Shown one piece after another: positions 1-8,342 of a stretch of DNA of 36,035 nucleotides. The DNA comes from a virus. Both the position numbers and the translations under genes were made by a program. Under the pieces are notes generated by a model, which saw only the letters and a program-made list of their open reading frames with translations, ran no database searches and was not told the origin of the DNA. The stretch lies in IMG/VR virus record IMGVR_UViG_3300028800_000214, positions 1-36,035 of that record; one strand, 5' to 3'. Every line of letters begins with the position of its first letter. Positions within the stretch are counted from its first letter, which is position 1.

Positions 1-147
1 CTTCTTGTTCTTCTTGAAGCTATGGATGGTCGCATAGAAAACAGCCGGCGTCATGTTGAACCGGGAGACAGCCTGGGCGCAGGTGATCCCCTTGCCGGAC
101 TCGAGGGCCTTCACGATACGGGTAGTCCTTGTTTTTTGGGTCTTCAC
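1..147 (-). CDS. Small basic HTH-like protein, truncated at the window edge
   Basis: This reverse-strand frame begins with GTG at 147 and is open for 49 codons to the window edge, so the C-terminus is missing. A GAAAGGA ribosome-binding site lies just upstream. The product is rich in Lys, Arg and Thr. A helix-turn-helix-like stretch, VKALESGKGITCAQAVSRFN, is followed by a second helix, which resembles small phage proteins that control access to DNA. It lies 11 bases downstream of another reverse-strand gene and is probably co-transcribed with it. A DNA-binding role is inferred from pattern only. Confidence 0.6.
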   Translation of the reverse strand, partial: MKTQKTRTTRIVKALESGKGITCAQAVSRFNMTPAVFYATIHSFKKNKK

Positions 148-158
148 GATATTTCCTT

Positions 159-329
159 TCAGGAGTTCTGGTTAACGGTGAGATCAGCCCAGTCGAGCCA
201 ATCGATTTCCTCAGGGGAGAGGACACCACCCTCCCTGACCCTGAGAACGAGTTCCCGACGAACCCGTTCTATGACGGTTTTCCCTTGTCCCTTTGTCGGA
301 AGGGTGTAGATATGCTGTACTTGCTGCAT
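159..329 (-). CDS. Hypothetical 56-residue protein
   Basis: A complete reverse-strand gene with ATG at 329 and TGA at 159-161, preceded by a GAGG-type ribosome-binding site. The product is mostly charged, with a predicted helix around residues 18-34 and an acidic C-terminal part containing PEEIDWLDWADL. No family is recognised. It diverges from the tail-tube-like gene and is followed closely by the HTH-like gene, so the two probably form a short transcription unit read away from the structural gene. Confidence 0.6.
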   Translation of the reverse strand: MQQVQHIYTLPTKGQGKTVIERVRRELVLRVREGGVLSPEEIDWLDWADLTVNQNS

Positions 330-366
330 CAGTCGCCTCTTCGGACGATCTCATCACGATCGTCAC

Positions 367-374
367 GATAAATA
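367..374 (+). promoter_or_regulatory. Candidate late promoter GATAAATA
   Basis: The octamer differs by one base from the T4 late consensus TATAAATA, which is read by RNA polymerase carrying gp55. It lies in the divergent gap 330-427, about 54 bases before the virion gene at 428, which is the expected class of target. gp55 itself is encoded at 3257-3898. Confidence 0.6.
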
Positions 375-427
375 AGGCGTTCCTGAGTGAACACAACTAT
401 TTTCATGCGTCATGAACGGGTGAAACC

Positions 428-952
428 TTGAGCCTATCAGAGCGTCAGCCTACGAACCCAAACTTCCTGTCGCCTCTAGGGTTTCGTTTCACCCTCCGCA
501 AGCTCCCGAACTTCGACTGGTTCGTGCAGAGCTGCAACCTTCCAGGCTTCAACCTGGGTGACACCAACCAGATAAAGAATCCCTTCTCCACCCTCATCAC
601 TGCAGGTGACCACATGACGTGGGAACCGCTGCAGATGTCGTTCAAGGTCGACGAGGACATGCAGTCATGGCGGGAGATCTTCGACTGGATCACCGCCCTC
701 GGTAGGCCGGAAGACGACGTAGCTATCTCACAGTTGCTCAGGGCAAAACCTGGTGAAGCCAACACGGAGATGAGTGACGCCTCCCTCGTCATCATGAACA
801 ACTCCGGGGTTCCGAACCTAAAGATGGATTTCTACGACGTCATCCCCTCGGGACTCGGGGGTCTCCAGTTCAGCACCACGCAGACTGATGTCCTGTACAT
901 GACGTGCACGGCACGTTTCCGGTACCGCTCGTATAGATACACGAAGCTCTGA
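428..952 (+). CDS. Tail-tube-like virion protein
   Basis: A 174-residue protein. The N-terminal segment with PNFLSPLGFRFTLRKLPNFD, a following LPGFNLGD turn, and the central MTWEPLQMSFKVDEDMQSW region match the layout of T4-type tail tube (gp19-like) and tube-initiator-like proteins, whose beta-barrels stack to form the tube. No ATG is available in this frame near the N-terminus, so TTG at 428 is taken as start; upstream ATGs at 405 and 412 run into stops. A late-promoter motif lies upstream. The exact virion role (tube, tube initiator or a gp19 paralogue) cannot be settled here. Confidence 0.65.
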   Translation: MSLSERQPTNPNFLSPLGFRFTLRKLPNFDWFVQSCNLPGFNLGDTNQIKNPFSTLITAGDHMTWEPLQMSFKVDEDMQSWREIFDWITALGRPEDDVAISQLLRAKPGEANTEMSDASLVIMNNSGVPNLKMDFYDVIPSGLGGLQFSTTQTDVLYMTCTARFRYRSYRYTKL

Positions 953-964
953 GGCTGTTATACG

Positions 965-1399
965 ATGAACGTTGAGGAACTCCAGGCGGAGTGGGAGAAG
1001 GATTCCATCCTGAACCCAACCGAGCTCTCATCTGAGAGCCTAAGGATCCCCCAGCTCCATGCCAAGTACCTGAGGGAACACACCAACGCAAGGCTGCTGC
1101 TCCGGAAACACGAGAAGGACTTCCGTGAAGTCTACCAGATCATGCATGACTACTACTCAGGAGTGTTGACACCGGAACAGCTGAGAGCTATCGGTAGGAA
1201 CCCCTACCCCAAGACCGTACTGAGGGCAGACGTCCGTGACCACGCCGAGGCGGACCCGAAAGTGGAGGAGATCCGCCTCAAGATCGAGTACCAGAAGGAG
1301 AAGGTCCTGATGCTCGAGAAGATCCTGGACTCGGTATCGAAGCGTGGGTACCAGATAAAGAACGCCATCGACTGGCAACGATTCATGGCCGGTTCATGA
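965..1399 (+). CDS. uvsY: UvsY recombination mediator
   Basis: A 144-residue helical protein close in length to T4 UvsY (137). Shared landmarks are the N-terminal ELQAEWEKDSILNPTEL, the central DYYSG segment and the C-terminal SKRGYQIKNAIDWQRFMAG. UvsY loads UvsX recombinase onto single-stranded DNA covered by the phage single-strand-binding protein, and so supports recombination-dependent replication. It overlaps the start of uvsW by four bases (ATGA), as expected for a co-translated pair, and its partner UvsX is encoded at 28300-29349. Confidence 0.92.
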   Translation: MNVEELQAEWEKDSILNPTELSSESLRIPQLHAKYLREHTNARLLLRKHEKDFREVYQIMHDYYSGVLTPEQLRAIGRNPYPKTVLRADVRDHAEADPKVEEIRLKIEYQKEKVLMLEKILDSVSKRGYQIKNAIDWQRFMAGS

Positions 1400-2859
1400 C
1401 GGACCGGGTCGTCGTCCACCCTTCAGACGCCAACTTCGTCTTCGTCGAGGCGCCACCCCATGTCTTCCGAGAGATACAGGACACCTTCACCGTCTATGCC
1501 CCAGGTTACAAGTTTTCTCCTCTGTTCAAGCAGGGGTTCTGGGACGGCAAGATACGGTACCTCCAGAGTGACGGTAGGATCTACAAGGGCCTGATGAAAC
1601 GTGTGGAGGACTTCTGTCTTGAATCTGGATATGAGTACCACAGTCTGGTTCCGAAACCAGACGAAACATTCACGGTAGCTGATGCCAGGGCCTTCGCGGA
1701 GAAACTAAACCTTCCGTTCAAGCCTGATGACTTCCAGGTAGAGGCCGTCTCACACGCCGTTGAGGAACAGAGAAGTCTCCTCGTTTCTCCTACGGCTTCA
1801 GGCAAGAGCCTCATAGCCTACATGATCGCCAGACACTATGACGCCAACACCCTGATAGTCGTCCCAACGGTCTCCCTCGTCAGTCAGATGGCGAAGGACA
1901 TCAGATCGTATGGATACTCTGATGGGATCCACGAGATACGCGCTGGTCAGAGCAAGGATTCGGTCGACAAAATTACGATCGCAACGTGGCAATCTGTGTA
2001 CAAGATGGACGAGAGTTGGTACACAAGGATCGCCGCTGTGATCGGCGACGAGGCGCATCTGTTCAAGGCCAAGTCGTTAGTCAAGGTCATGGGGAACCTC
2101 CCTCACTGCGATCTCCGTTTCGGCCTCACCGGAAGCCTGGACGGTACGGAAACTGGGCAGCTCCTCGTGGAGGGTCTTTTCGGACCTGTCTTCACGGTAG
2201 CGAAGACGATGGACCTCGTTGAATCCGGAAGGATCTCGGAGTTCACGATCGACGCCGTAAGGCTTACCTACTCAGACTCGGTGAGGAAGTACTTCACGAA
2301 ACAGAAGGACAAACCGAAGAAGACATACGCCGAGGAGATGAAGTTCTTCTCACAGTATGAAACCAGAAACAAGTTCCTCAGGCAGCTATCGCTATCCCTG
2401 GGTGGGGCAACCCTCCTCCTCTTCCACACGATAGAGCACGGTAAGAAGCTCTATGAGGACATCAGGAAGCACACGGATCGTCCGGTCTTCTTGGTACATG
2501 GGGCGGTCGAAGCTGAAGATAGGGAAAAGGTCAGGGAATCCGTCGCCAGGGGGGATGAACCCATCGCGATAGCGTCTTTCGGGACGTTCTCGACAGGCAT
2601 CGATATGCCGAACCTAAGGAATTTAATCCTGGGTGCCGGAGTCGGCAAGAGCCGGGTGCGAGTCCTCCAGTCCATAGGACGGACCATCAGGAAGCACCAC
2701 GGGAAGACCGTGGCGAGGATCATAGACGTCGGCGACGACGCAGGTCTGAAGGGTGGGATGAACCACTCCCTCAGTCATTTCAACCAGAGGCTATCCTTGT
2801 ACGCCAGGGAAGGCTTCAGGTATCGAATCCACGACGTAAAGATAGGAGAGCCAACGTGA
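1396..2859 (+). CDS. uvsW: UvsW RNA-DNA and DNA helicase
   Basis: A 487-residue superfamily 2 helicase. Walker A is SPTASGKSL near residue 133, motif II reads GDEAH near 218, and motif VI reads QSIGRTIRKHHGK near 426. The N-terminal 90 residues match the small UvsW accessory domain. UvsW unwinds R-loops and branched recombination intermediates and in T4 helps switch origin-dependent to recombination-dependent replication. Length is close to T4 UvsW (about 500). It overlaps uvsY and the Sm-like gene by four bases on each side. Confidence 0.93.
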   Translation: MTDRVVVHPSDANFVFVEAPPHVFREIQDTFTVYAPGYKFSPLFKQGFWDGKIRYLQSDGRIYKGLMKRVEDFCLESGYEYHSLVPKPDETFTVADARAFAEKLNLPFKPDDFQVEAVSHAVEEQRSLLVSPTASGKSLIAYMIARHYDANTLIVVPTVSLVSQMAKDIRSYGYSDGIHEIRAGQSKDSVDKITIATWQSVYKMDESWYTRIAAVIGDEAHLFKAKSLVKVMGNLPHCDLRFGLTGSLDGTETGQLLVEGLFGPVFTVAKTMDLVESGRISEFTIDAVRLTYSDSVRKYFTKQKDKPKKTYAEEMKFFSQYETRNKFLRQLSLSLGGATLLLFHTIEHGKKLYEDIRKHTDRPVFLVHGAVEAEDREKVRESVARGDEPIAIASFGTFSTGIDMPNLRNLILGAGVGKSRVRVLQSIGRTIRKHHGKTVARIIDVGDDAGLKGGMNHSLSHFNQRLSLYAREGFRYRIHDVKIGEPT

Positions 2860-3245
2860 CCAAAGAAGAAGAAAAAAAGCCGGTCGTCGTTTTCCGCATG
2901 ACCGACGGGTCCGACCTGATAGGCACTCTCGATCGGATAGTAATGGCTAACGACACCTTCGTCATCGGTAACCCGCTCTCCGTCATCTCTGGCTACAGCC
3001 AGGAGCACGACTCCAAGTATTTCTATTTCGAGCCGGCGTTGCCTCTGTCAGACGACACCGTGATCGTCGTCGACCAGAGCAAGGTCGTCTTCAGGGTTCC
3101 GGTCAGGGCCGACATCGCCAAGGCCTACGAGGACTTCCTGGGACACCAGGACAACGACGGCAAAGCCAAACCGCTGGCTGAAGCCATGCAGGAAACCATC
3201 GAGGAGCTATCAGCTCAGCTCCTCGGAAAGCGCACGATCCACTAG
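2856..3245 (+). CDS. Sm-like (LSm/Hfq-type) phage protein
   Basis: 129 residues, GTG start overlapping uvsW. The sequence VVFRMTDGSDLIGTLDR followed by VIGNPLSVI looks like an Sm1-type beta strand pattern, in which a bent sheet opens with a DG-x-x-x-G turn. A structurally characterised family of Sm-like proteins is known from T4-like cyanophages in the same neighbourhood, and this resembles it. Possible roles are RNA binding or ring formation near late transcription genes. The acidic, helical C-terminal half is not explained. It ends in TAG. Confidence 0.6.
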   Translation: MTKEEEKKPVVVFRMTDGSDLIGTLDRIVMANDTFVIGNPLSVISGYSQEHDSKYFYFEPALPLSDDTVIVVDQSKVVFRVPVRADIAKAYEDFLGHQDNDGKAKPLAEAMQETIEELSAQLLGKRTIH

Positions 3246-3256
3246 GAAGAGACACC

Positions 3257-3898
3257 ATGGCATCCAGAAAAAGAGACGTCCACTACGTGGACAACGCGGA
3301 GTTCTACCAGGCTCTCATCGACTACAGGAAGCAATGCAAGGAAGCAGAAGCCGCGGGGAAACCAAAACCTCGAGTATCATCCTACATCGGATCCTGCATC
3401 ATGAAGATCGCAGAGAAGTTCTCGCACCGCCCAAATTTCATCGGGTACTCGTATAGGGACGAGATGGTGGCCGACGCCATCGACAACTGCATCGCCTACG
3501 GCGTTGAGAAGTTCGACCCGGAGAAGAGCAACAAGCCGTTCTCGTACTTCACCCAGATCACCTTCAACGCCTTCCGTCTCCGTATCCAGAAGGAGAAGAA
3601 ACAGCAGTACATCAAGTACAAGAGCCTCGAGGTGGCCTCGACGAACGGGGACCTCGTGGAACATGCCGCATACGAGGAGAACTCCGGCGGTGGGGGAGTA
3701 TCCAGGTCCAACGACGGCAACGCCATCAGGTCGTTCGTCGAGAACGCCCAGCGCTTCGTCGGCACGTACGAGGAGAGCATGGAGAACAGGAAACAGAAGA
3801 GGAAAGGCGGCCTGGAGGCCTTCATAGATACCGACGGAACCCCCTCGGTGATCCCCACTGAGAAGAAAAGACGGTTCGGAAGGAAGAAGGCGTCATGA
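3257..3898 (+). CDS. 55: gp55 sigma factor for late transcription
   Basis: A 213-residue protein with the T4 gp55 layout. A central region reading YRDEMVADAIDNCI and FSYFTQITFNAFRLRIQKEK corresponds to sigma region 2, which melts the promoter. gp55 replaces the host sigma factor and directs RNA polymerase to TATAAATA promoters, activated by the DNA-loaded gp45 clamp. The C-terminus is strongly basic. In this window matching promoter motifs are seen at 367, 23389, 24110 and 34872. It has a stop overlap with the following 56-residue gene. Confidence 0.92.
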   Translation: MASRKRDVHYVDNAEFYQALIDYRKQCKEAEAAGKPKPRVSSYIGSCIMKIAEKFSHRPNFIGYSYRDEMVADAIDNCIAYGVEKFDPEKSNKPFSYFTQITFNAFRLRIQKEKKQQYIKYKSLEVASTNGDLVEHAAYEENSGGGGVSRSNDGNAIRSFVENAQRFVGTYEESMENRKQKRKGGLEAFIDTDGTPSVIPTEKKRRFGRKKAS

Positions 3899-4065
3899 AC
3901 GCGAACGCAGTACCGCCGTGGCTCGAGGACATGGTGAACAAGATGCACAGGAGGTCGGAACCTCAGTACGTTCGAGAGAACGTCAGGGCCACTCTCCTCA
4001 ACATCCAGGACTACCTCAGGGAGAACCTGGAACAGCATGACCGCAACCAGAAGTTGCGGAGATAG
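3895..4065 (+). CDS. Hypothetical 56-residue protein
   Basis: ATG at 3895 overlaps the gp55 stop (ATGA), indicating translational coupling. The product begins MNANAVPPWLEDMVNKMHRR and is predicted as helical and amphipathic, without membrane segments. No family recognised. The stop is TAG, and one sense codon later the next gene begins in the same frame. Amber readthrough would therefore fuse this protein to the 34-residue membrane protein that follows. Confidence 0.65.
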   Translation: MNANAVPPWLEDMVNKMHRRSEPQYVRENVRATLLNIQDYLRENLEQHDRNQKLRR

Positions 4066-4068
4066 CGC

Positions 4069-4173
4069 ATGCACCTCGACAAGAACGAACCGAATGAATG
4101 GAAAGCGGCTCTCGTCATCTGTGGGATCTTCCTGTCTATCCCTGTCGCCTTATTCCTGGCATCATTTCTTTGA
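4069..4173 (+). CDS. Tiny single-span membrane protein
   Basis: 34 residues: a charged N-terminal third (HLDKNEPNEWK) followed by a hydrophobic stretch ALVICGIFLSIPVALFLASF that reaches the C-terminus, so a C-tail anchor with the N-terminus in the cytoplasm is likely. It starts three bases after the TAG of the upstream gene, in the same frame. Function unknown; small membrane proteins of T4-like phages often affect lysis timing or superinfection, but nothing here identifies the role. Confidence 0.5.
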   Translation: MHLDKNEPNEWKAALVICGIFLSIPVALFLASFL

Positions 4174-4174
4174 A

Positions 4175-4501
4175 ATGAACCGAGTCTGGAACGTCAGGGA
4201 TCCTGACTGCCCGTTAGACGCCGTCTACGTCGGCAGGGGAACGCCTTATGGAAACCCGTTTCGTATCGGTGACCCCATGACGGAAGAACACTCGCTCCTG
4301 CTCTATGGCCGTAGAGTATTGGACGGAAGACCTATGACACGGAATGAGGTGATCTCCCTCTACGACCTGCTAGTTATCCCATCTCTCGACGTGTCTGGGT
4401 TGGTGGGAAAGGACGTGAAGTGTCACTGTAAACCCCTTCGATGCCATGGAGACCTCCTTGTCCAGAAGGCCTTTCCTGGTCTCAACCATTTCCTTGATTG
4501 A
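4175..4501 (+). CDS. DUF4326 family protein
   Basis: 108 residues from ATG at 4175; the frame is open further upstream, but this start follows the previous stop directly and gives the family N-terminus. The signature VYVGRGTPYGNPF near the start and the C-terminal KCHCKPLRCHGDLL are the defining motifs of the DUF4326 family, common in phages and bacteria. The clustered Cys and His residues suggest a metal or nucleotide site, but the biochemical function of the family is not established. Confidence 0.8.
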   Translation: MNRVWNVRDPDCPLDAVYVGRGTPYGNPFRIGDPMTEEHSLLLYGRRVLDGRPMTRNEVISLYDLLVIPSLDVSGLVGKDVKCHCKPLRCHGDLLVQKAFPGLNHFLD

Positions 4502-4643
4502 TTCCGTACCCTATACATGTGACGGCGGGGTGGATAGGCATGTTCTCCTATGTATAGCTAGTTATGTGACGCAGGGGGTAGGCCCTGCTGCAGATAAGTT
4601 GTATGCCGATCAACTATTTTCTCGTCTCGTAAGGAGTTCCTTC
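4502..4643 (+). promoter_or_regulatory. Leader region of the 47-46 operon with two inverted repeats
   Basis: A 142-base gap without a convincing gene. CTATACAT at 4511-4518 is repeated in inverted form as ATGTATAG at 4550-4557. GCAGGG at 4571-4576 pairs with CCCTGC at 4583-4588 across a six-base loop. A clear AAGGAG ribosome-binding site at 4631-4636 serves gene 47. Promoter, operator and attenuator are all possible readings. Confidence 0.45.
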
Positions 4644-5699
4644 ATGAAGGTCGCACTGATCACAGACCAGCATTTCGGTGCGCGAGGCGACAGCCCCCAG
4701 ATAGCAGACCACCAGGAGAAGTTCTATAGGGAGGTCTTCTTCCCGTACCTGGATGCCAACGGTATCCACGACGTGGTGGACCTGGGTGACACCTTCGACA
4801 GGAGGAAGTACACGAACCACCTGTCCCTGGACAGAGCTAAGAAGATGTTCTTCGACCCCATCCTGGAGAGGGAGATCAACCTGACGATCATCGTCGGAAA
4901 CCACGACATCTACCACAAGGACAGGCTCGACCCGAACTCCGTCGAGTTGTTCCTGGCTGGGAACTACAACTTCAACATCGTCACCGAACCCTACGAGACG
5001 ACGTTCGGAGCCGAGACCGTGATCCTCATGCCGTGGATATGTGACTCCAATCGCAAGAAGGCGTACGAGCTCATGGAGCGGTCCAAGGCGCAGGTGCTCT
5101 TCGGCCACCTGGAGCTGAAGGGGTTCGAGATGTACCGAGGCCTCCCTCAGGAGAACGGCGACGACCCCCTCGACTTCCAGAAGTTCGCCCTGGTGTGTTC
5201 CGGCCACTACCACCACAAGTCCACGTACGGGAACATCAACTACCTAGGATGCCCATACGAGATGACTTGGTCAGACTGGGACGACCAGAAGGGATTCCAC
5301 GTCTTCGACACGGAGACGAGGTCCATCGAGTTCGTCCCTAACCCCTACCGCCTCCACCACAAGCTCGAGTGGACCGGTCTGTCTGCAGACTTCGTCGGCT
5401 CGTATGGAAACTATGACCTCAAGGACCTCGAGGGGGCTTTTGTCAAGGTCGTCGTGCGAGAGCGTGGCGACGAAGGTGTTTTCGACGAATTCCTCAAGGC
5501 CGCCGAGGATATAGCTGAGAACGTGCAGGTGATCGACGGGCTCGAGAAGACGGAGCTGAAGGAGAACGAGGAGGCATTGGAATCAGAAGACACGCTCTCG
5601 CTCGTTCGCCGATACATAGACCAGCAGGACCTCGGTGCTCCGTCAGAAGCCGTGTACGGTCTCGTTCGTGATCTCTACGAAGAAGCCTCCCAAGGGTAG
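4644..5699 (+). CDS. 47: gp47 recombination nuclease subunit (SbcD/Mre11-like)
   Basis: 351 residues from ATG at 4644, chosen over upstream in-frame starts because of the AAGGAG site and the family N-terminus MKVALITDQHFG. The metallophosphatase motifs are all present in order: DQHFG, DLGDTFDR, GNHDIYH, FGHLELKG and SGHYHHKS. gp47 with gp46 forms the Mre11-Rad50-like complex that resects double-strand ends for recombination and helps degrade host DNA. The stop is TAG, and gene 46 starts two bases later in another frame. Confidence 0.94.
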   Translation: MKVALITDQHFGARGDSPQIADHQEKFYREVFFPYLDANGIHDVVDLGDTFDRRKYTNHLSLDRAKKMFFDPILEREINLTIIVGNHDIYHKDRLDPNSVELFLAGNYNFNIVTEPYETTFGAETVILMPWICDSNRKKAYELMERSKAQVLFGHLELKGFEMYRGLPQENGDDPLDFQKFALVCSGHYHHKSTYGNINYLGCPYEMTWSDWDDQKGFHVFDTETRSIEFVPNPYRLHHKLEWTGLSADFVGSYGNYDLKDLEGAFVKVVVRERGDEGVFDEFLKAAEDIAENVQVIDGLEKTELKENEEALESEDTLSLVRRYIDQQDLGAPSEAVYGLVRDLYEEASQG

Positions 5700-5701
5700 A
5701 A

Positions 5702-7405
5702 ATGCTCCTCATCAAGACAGCTCGATGGATGAACTTCCTCTCCACGGGCAACTATTGGAACGAGCTTCGGCTCGACACCCACCCGACAACCCTTATCGTA
5801 GGGTTGAACGGAGGTGGAAAGTCCACGTTCCTAGACGCGGTCTCCTTCGCTCTCTACGGCAAACCGTTCCGAAACGTTACCAAGAACCAGCTCGTCAATT
5901 CCATCAACCAGAAAGGTGCGATGGTGGAGATCGAGTTCCATAAGGAAGGGCACGAGTACCTGGTGCGTCGAGGCATCAAGCCAGGTGTCTTCGAGATCTA
6001 TCGGGACGGCGTCCTCATACCTCAGGACGCGTCCGTGAAGGACTACCAAGAGATCCTGGAGAGAGACGTCCTCAGGATGGACCACCGCTCCTTCTGCCAG
6101 GTCGTCACCCTCGGTTCCGCCTCCTTCGTCCCGTTCATGCAGCTACCTGCCGGGCACCGTCGAGAGTTCGTCGAGGACCTGCTCGACATCCGTGTGTTCT
6201 CCTCGATGGCGAAGGTCCTGAAGTCGAGGATGGACGACAACAAGACAGAACTCCTCTCCAAGAAGAAGGATCTCGACAACTCCGTGTCTTTCCTAGAGGC
6301 CTCTACCTCTGACTATAACAGGGTCCTTGAGAAGAACCAGAAGGCAAGATCTGACAACGCCGCCGAAGTCGCTCGGTTGAAGGGTGAGCTGAAGGCCCTC
6401 AAGGATGAGTACGAGACGTCACTCACCAAGGAGAAGGAACTCCGAGAAGCCATCTCAGATTCCGAGGACGTCTTATCCAGAAGGGACGCGGCCATCAAGG
6501 AGTTGGCCGGGCTCGAGCACAGAGAGAGGGACCTCAGTTCAGAGAGCCATTTCCTAGAGAGCGGGGAGGTCTGCCCGACCTGTAGACAAGGGATCGACCC
6601 GAGCCATGCCGTCGATCGGATGAGGGAACTCCTCCCGACCTACGAGGAGGTAACCGTCGGTATAGCTGAGATGAAGTTGATCATCAAGGAATGCGACGAC
6701 AGGATCGACTCCATCCAGTCCCTCAGCAATGAGGCGAATTCCTGGGTCCAGAAGAAATATATCGCAATGGTCAAGGCAGAGGAGACCTCCAAGGCCATCT
6801 CAGCTCTCCAGAAACCAGACCCATCCATAGACGAGGAGACGATCCTTGCGGATCGAATGAAGGGACAGGAAATTAAAACGAACCTCCTGAAGGAGGAGGT
6901 TTCTGGCCTCGTTGAGAAACGCAAGGTCATGGACTCCGCCTCAGTCCTCCTGAAAGATGGCGGCATCAAGACCCACATCGTTAGGCAGTACGTTCCTCTC
7001 ATAAACCGACTCGTCAACCGGTACCTCACCGACATGGACTTCTTCGTCCAGTTCGAACTAGACGAGGAGTTCAACGAGAGCATCAAGAGCCGATTTCGTG
7101 ACGTCTTCTCCTACGCCTCGTTCTCAGAGGGCGAGAAGCTCCGCATCGACTTGGCCCTTCTGTTCACGTGGAGAGACATCGCCAAGATAAGGAACTCGGC
7201 GTCTTGTAACCTCCTCGTCATGGATGAGATCCTTGACTCCAGTCTTGATTCCGGAGGCATCGAGGAACTCATAAAGGTCTTGAAGCACGTGACGCAAGGC
7301 ACCAACACGTTCATCATCTCGCATCGTGGTGATCAACTCGTCGATAAGTTCAACGAGGTCGTTCGTTTCAAGAAGGACGGTTACTTCTCAAGGAGGGTTG
7401 AGTGA
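5702..7405 (+). CDS. 46: gp46 recombination nuclease ATPase (SbcC/Rad50-like)
   Basis: 567 residues, close to T4 gp46 (560). Walker A GLNGGGKST lies near residues 34-42, a zinc-hook CPTC motif near 291 sits between long coiled-coil arms, the ABC signature FSEGEKLRIDLAL is near 473, and Walker B LLVMDEILDSSLD near 503. It forms a complex with gp47. It overlaps the next gene by four bases (GTGA), so the FkbM-type methyltransferase is translated with the recombination genes. Confidence 0.94.
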   Translation: MLLIKTARWMNFLSTGNYWNELRLDTHPTTLIVGLNGGGKSTFLDAVSFALYGKPFRNVTKNQLVNSINQKGAMVEIEFHKEGHEYLVRRGIKPGVFEIYRDGVLIPQDASVKDYQEILERDVLRMDHRSFCQVVTLGSASFVPFMQLPAGHRREFVEDLLDIRVFSSMAKVLKSRMDDNKTELLSKKKDLDNSVSFLEASTSDYNRVLEKNQKARSDNAAEVARLKGELKALKDEYETSLTKEKELREAISDSEDVLSRRDAAIKELAGLEHRERDLSSESHFLESGEVCPTCRQGIDPSHAVDRMRELLPTYEEVTVGIAEMKLIIKECDDRIDSIQSLSNEANSWVQKKYIAMVKAEETSKAISALQKPDPSIDEETILADRMKGQEIKTNLLKEEVSGLVEKRKVMDSASVLLKDGGIKTHIVRQYVPLINRLVNRYLTDMDFFVQFELDEEFNESIKSRFRDVFSYASFSEGEKLRIDLALLFTWRDIAKIRNSASCNLLVMDEILDSSLDSGGIEELIKVLKHVTQGTNTFIISHRGDQLVDKFNEVVRFKKDGYFSRRVE

Positions 7406-8070
7406 AAGACGGCGACTTCGAGTTTAGATCAGCATCCCTCCTGGGGAACATCACCACCTACCTGTGGCCTAGGTGGGACAAGGAGTGCTTCGATCATATC
7501 GCCAACGACTTCAACGATTTCATGCCTAGGGTCTTGGACAGGGTAAACCGTAAGGGCATCTGTGTCCAGGCGGGCGGCAACGCCGGAATGTACCCCATCG
7601 CCCTTGCAGATTTCTTTCAGGAAGTCCATACGTTCGAAGCAAACAGGGTTCTCCTGGAACTCCTCGTAGAGAACAAAGAACGCCTCTCGGCGGATAACGT
7701 CTATGTGCATAAAGGTGTCCTCTGGAACAGGGACGGTGCTGAGATAGCGCTATACAGCGACCGTCCCCAGAACACAGGCATGTACCTGACCCGTGAGCCC
7801 ACAGAGATCATGAAGAGCTTCGAGTTGGATCGTCTGACGACTTCCACGATAGATTCCCTTGGCCTCAAGGGCTGTGATTTCATCCAACTTGACATCGAAG
7901 GTGCCGAGTACGAGGCGATGGTCGGTGCTAAGGAAACCGTCATGAACTACCGACCGGTTGTCCTACTGGAACAGTCCTGGAAGATCAAGGAACTAGAAGC
8001 CCTCATGGATGGGTATGGATATGACCAGGTAGAAGGCCACAAGGCCGATCGTCTCTACATCCCGAGATGA
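7402..8070 (+). CDS. FkbM-family SAM-dependent methyltransferase
   Basis: 222 residues, GTG start inside the gene 46 stop. Motif I reads VQAGGNAGMYPIALA, an acidic post-strand-2 residue follows in FEANRVLLELL, and the family marker STIDSLGLKGCDFIQLDIEG is present near residue 150. FkbM enzymes usually methylate hydroxyl groups on sugars or small molecules. The substrate here is unknown; DNA-base, glycan and capsule substrates are all possible. Confidence 0.75.
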   Translation: MKDGDFEFRSASLLGNITTYLWPRWDKECFDHIANDFNDFMPRVLDRVNRKGICVQAGGNAGMYPIALADFFQEVHTFEANRVLLELLVENKERLSADNVYVHKGVLWNRDGAEIALYSDRPQNTGMYLTREPTEIMKSFELDRLTTSTIDSLGLKGCDFIQLDIEGAEYEAMVGAKETVMNYRPVVLLEQSWKIKELEALMDGYGYDQVEGHKADRLYIPR

Positions 8071-8342
8071 GGTACAGGATCGTATACTCCGTGCTCGTAG
8101 GGTCCGAGCCGGCGCGCATAAACTATCTAGTCTGGAACGTGGATGCAAAGAACCACCTGGACGCCATCACGGACTTTCGCAGAAATTTTCCTAACCAGAA
8201 GATGGAGTCGATCGTCAACGTGACGGCAGATAAGATCGTCTGGGATGCTTCCAACTTGGGACGTGAACTCTACCCCAACAAGGAATTGAAGGACTCAGTT
8301 GTCCTCGGCTTTAAGAAAAAGGAAACGAAGAACGATGAGTAG
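8067..8342 (+). CDS. Hypothetical 91-residue protein
   Basis: ATG at 8067 overlaps the methyltransferase stop (ATGA). The sequence starts MRYRIVYSVLVGSEPARINY, alternates strands with one central helix, and ends in a lysine-rich tail. No family recognised. The last bases overlap the gapR-like start, so it is part of the same tightly coupled operon. Confidence 0.65.
   Translation: MRYRIVYSVLVGSEPARINYLVWNVDAKNHLDAITDFRRNFPNQKMESIVNVTADKIVWDASNLGRELYPNKELKDSVVLGFKKKETKNDE

Noticed and set aside
3496-4074. A 192-codon reverse frame
   Set aside because: Covers gp55, the 56-residue gene and the gap in antisense; no start signal and no family pattern.
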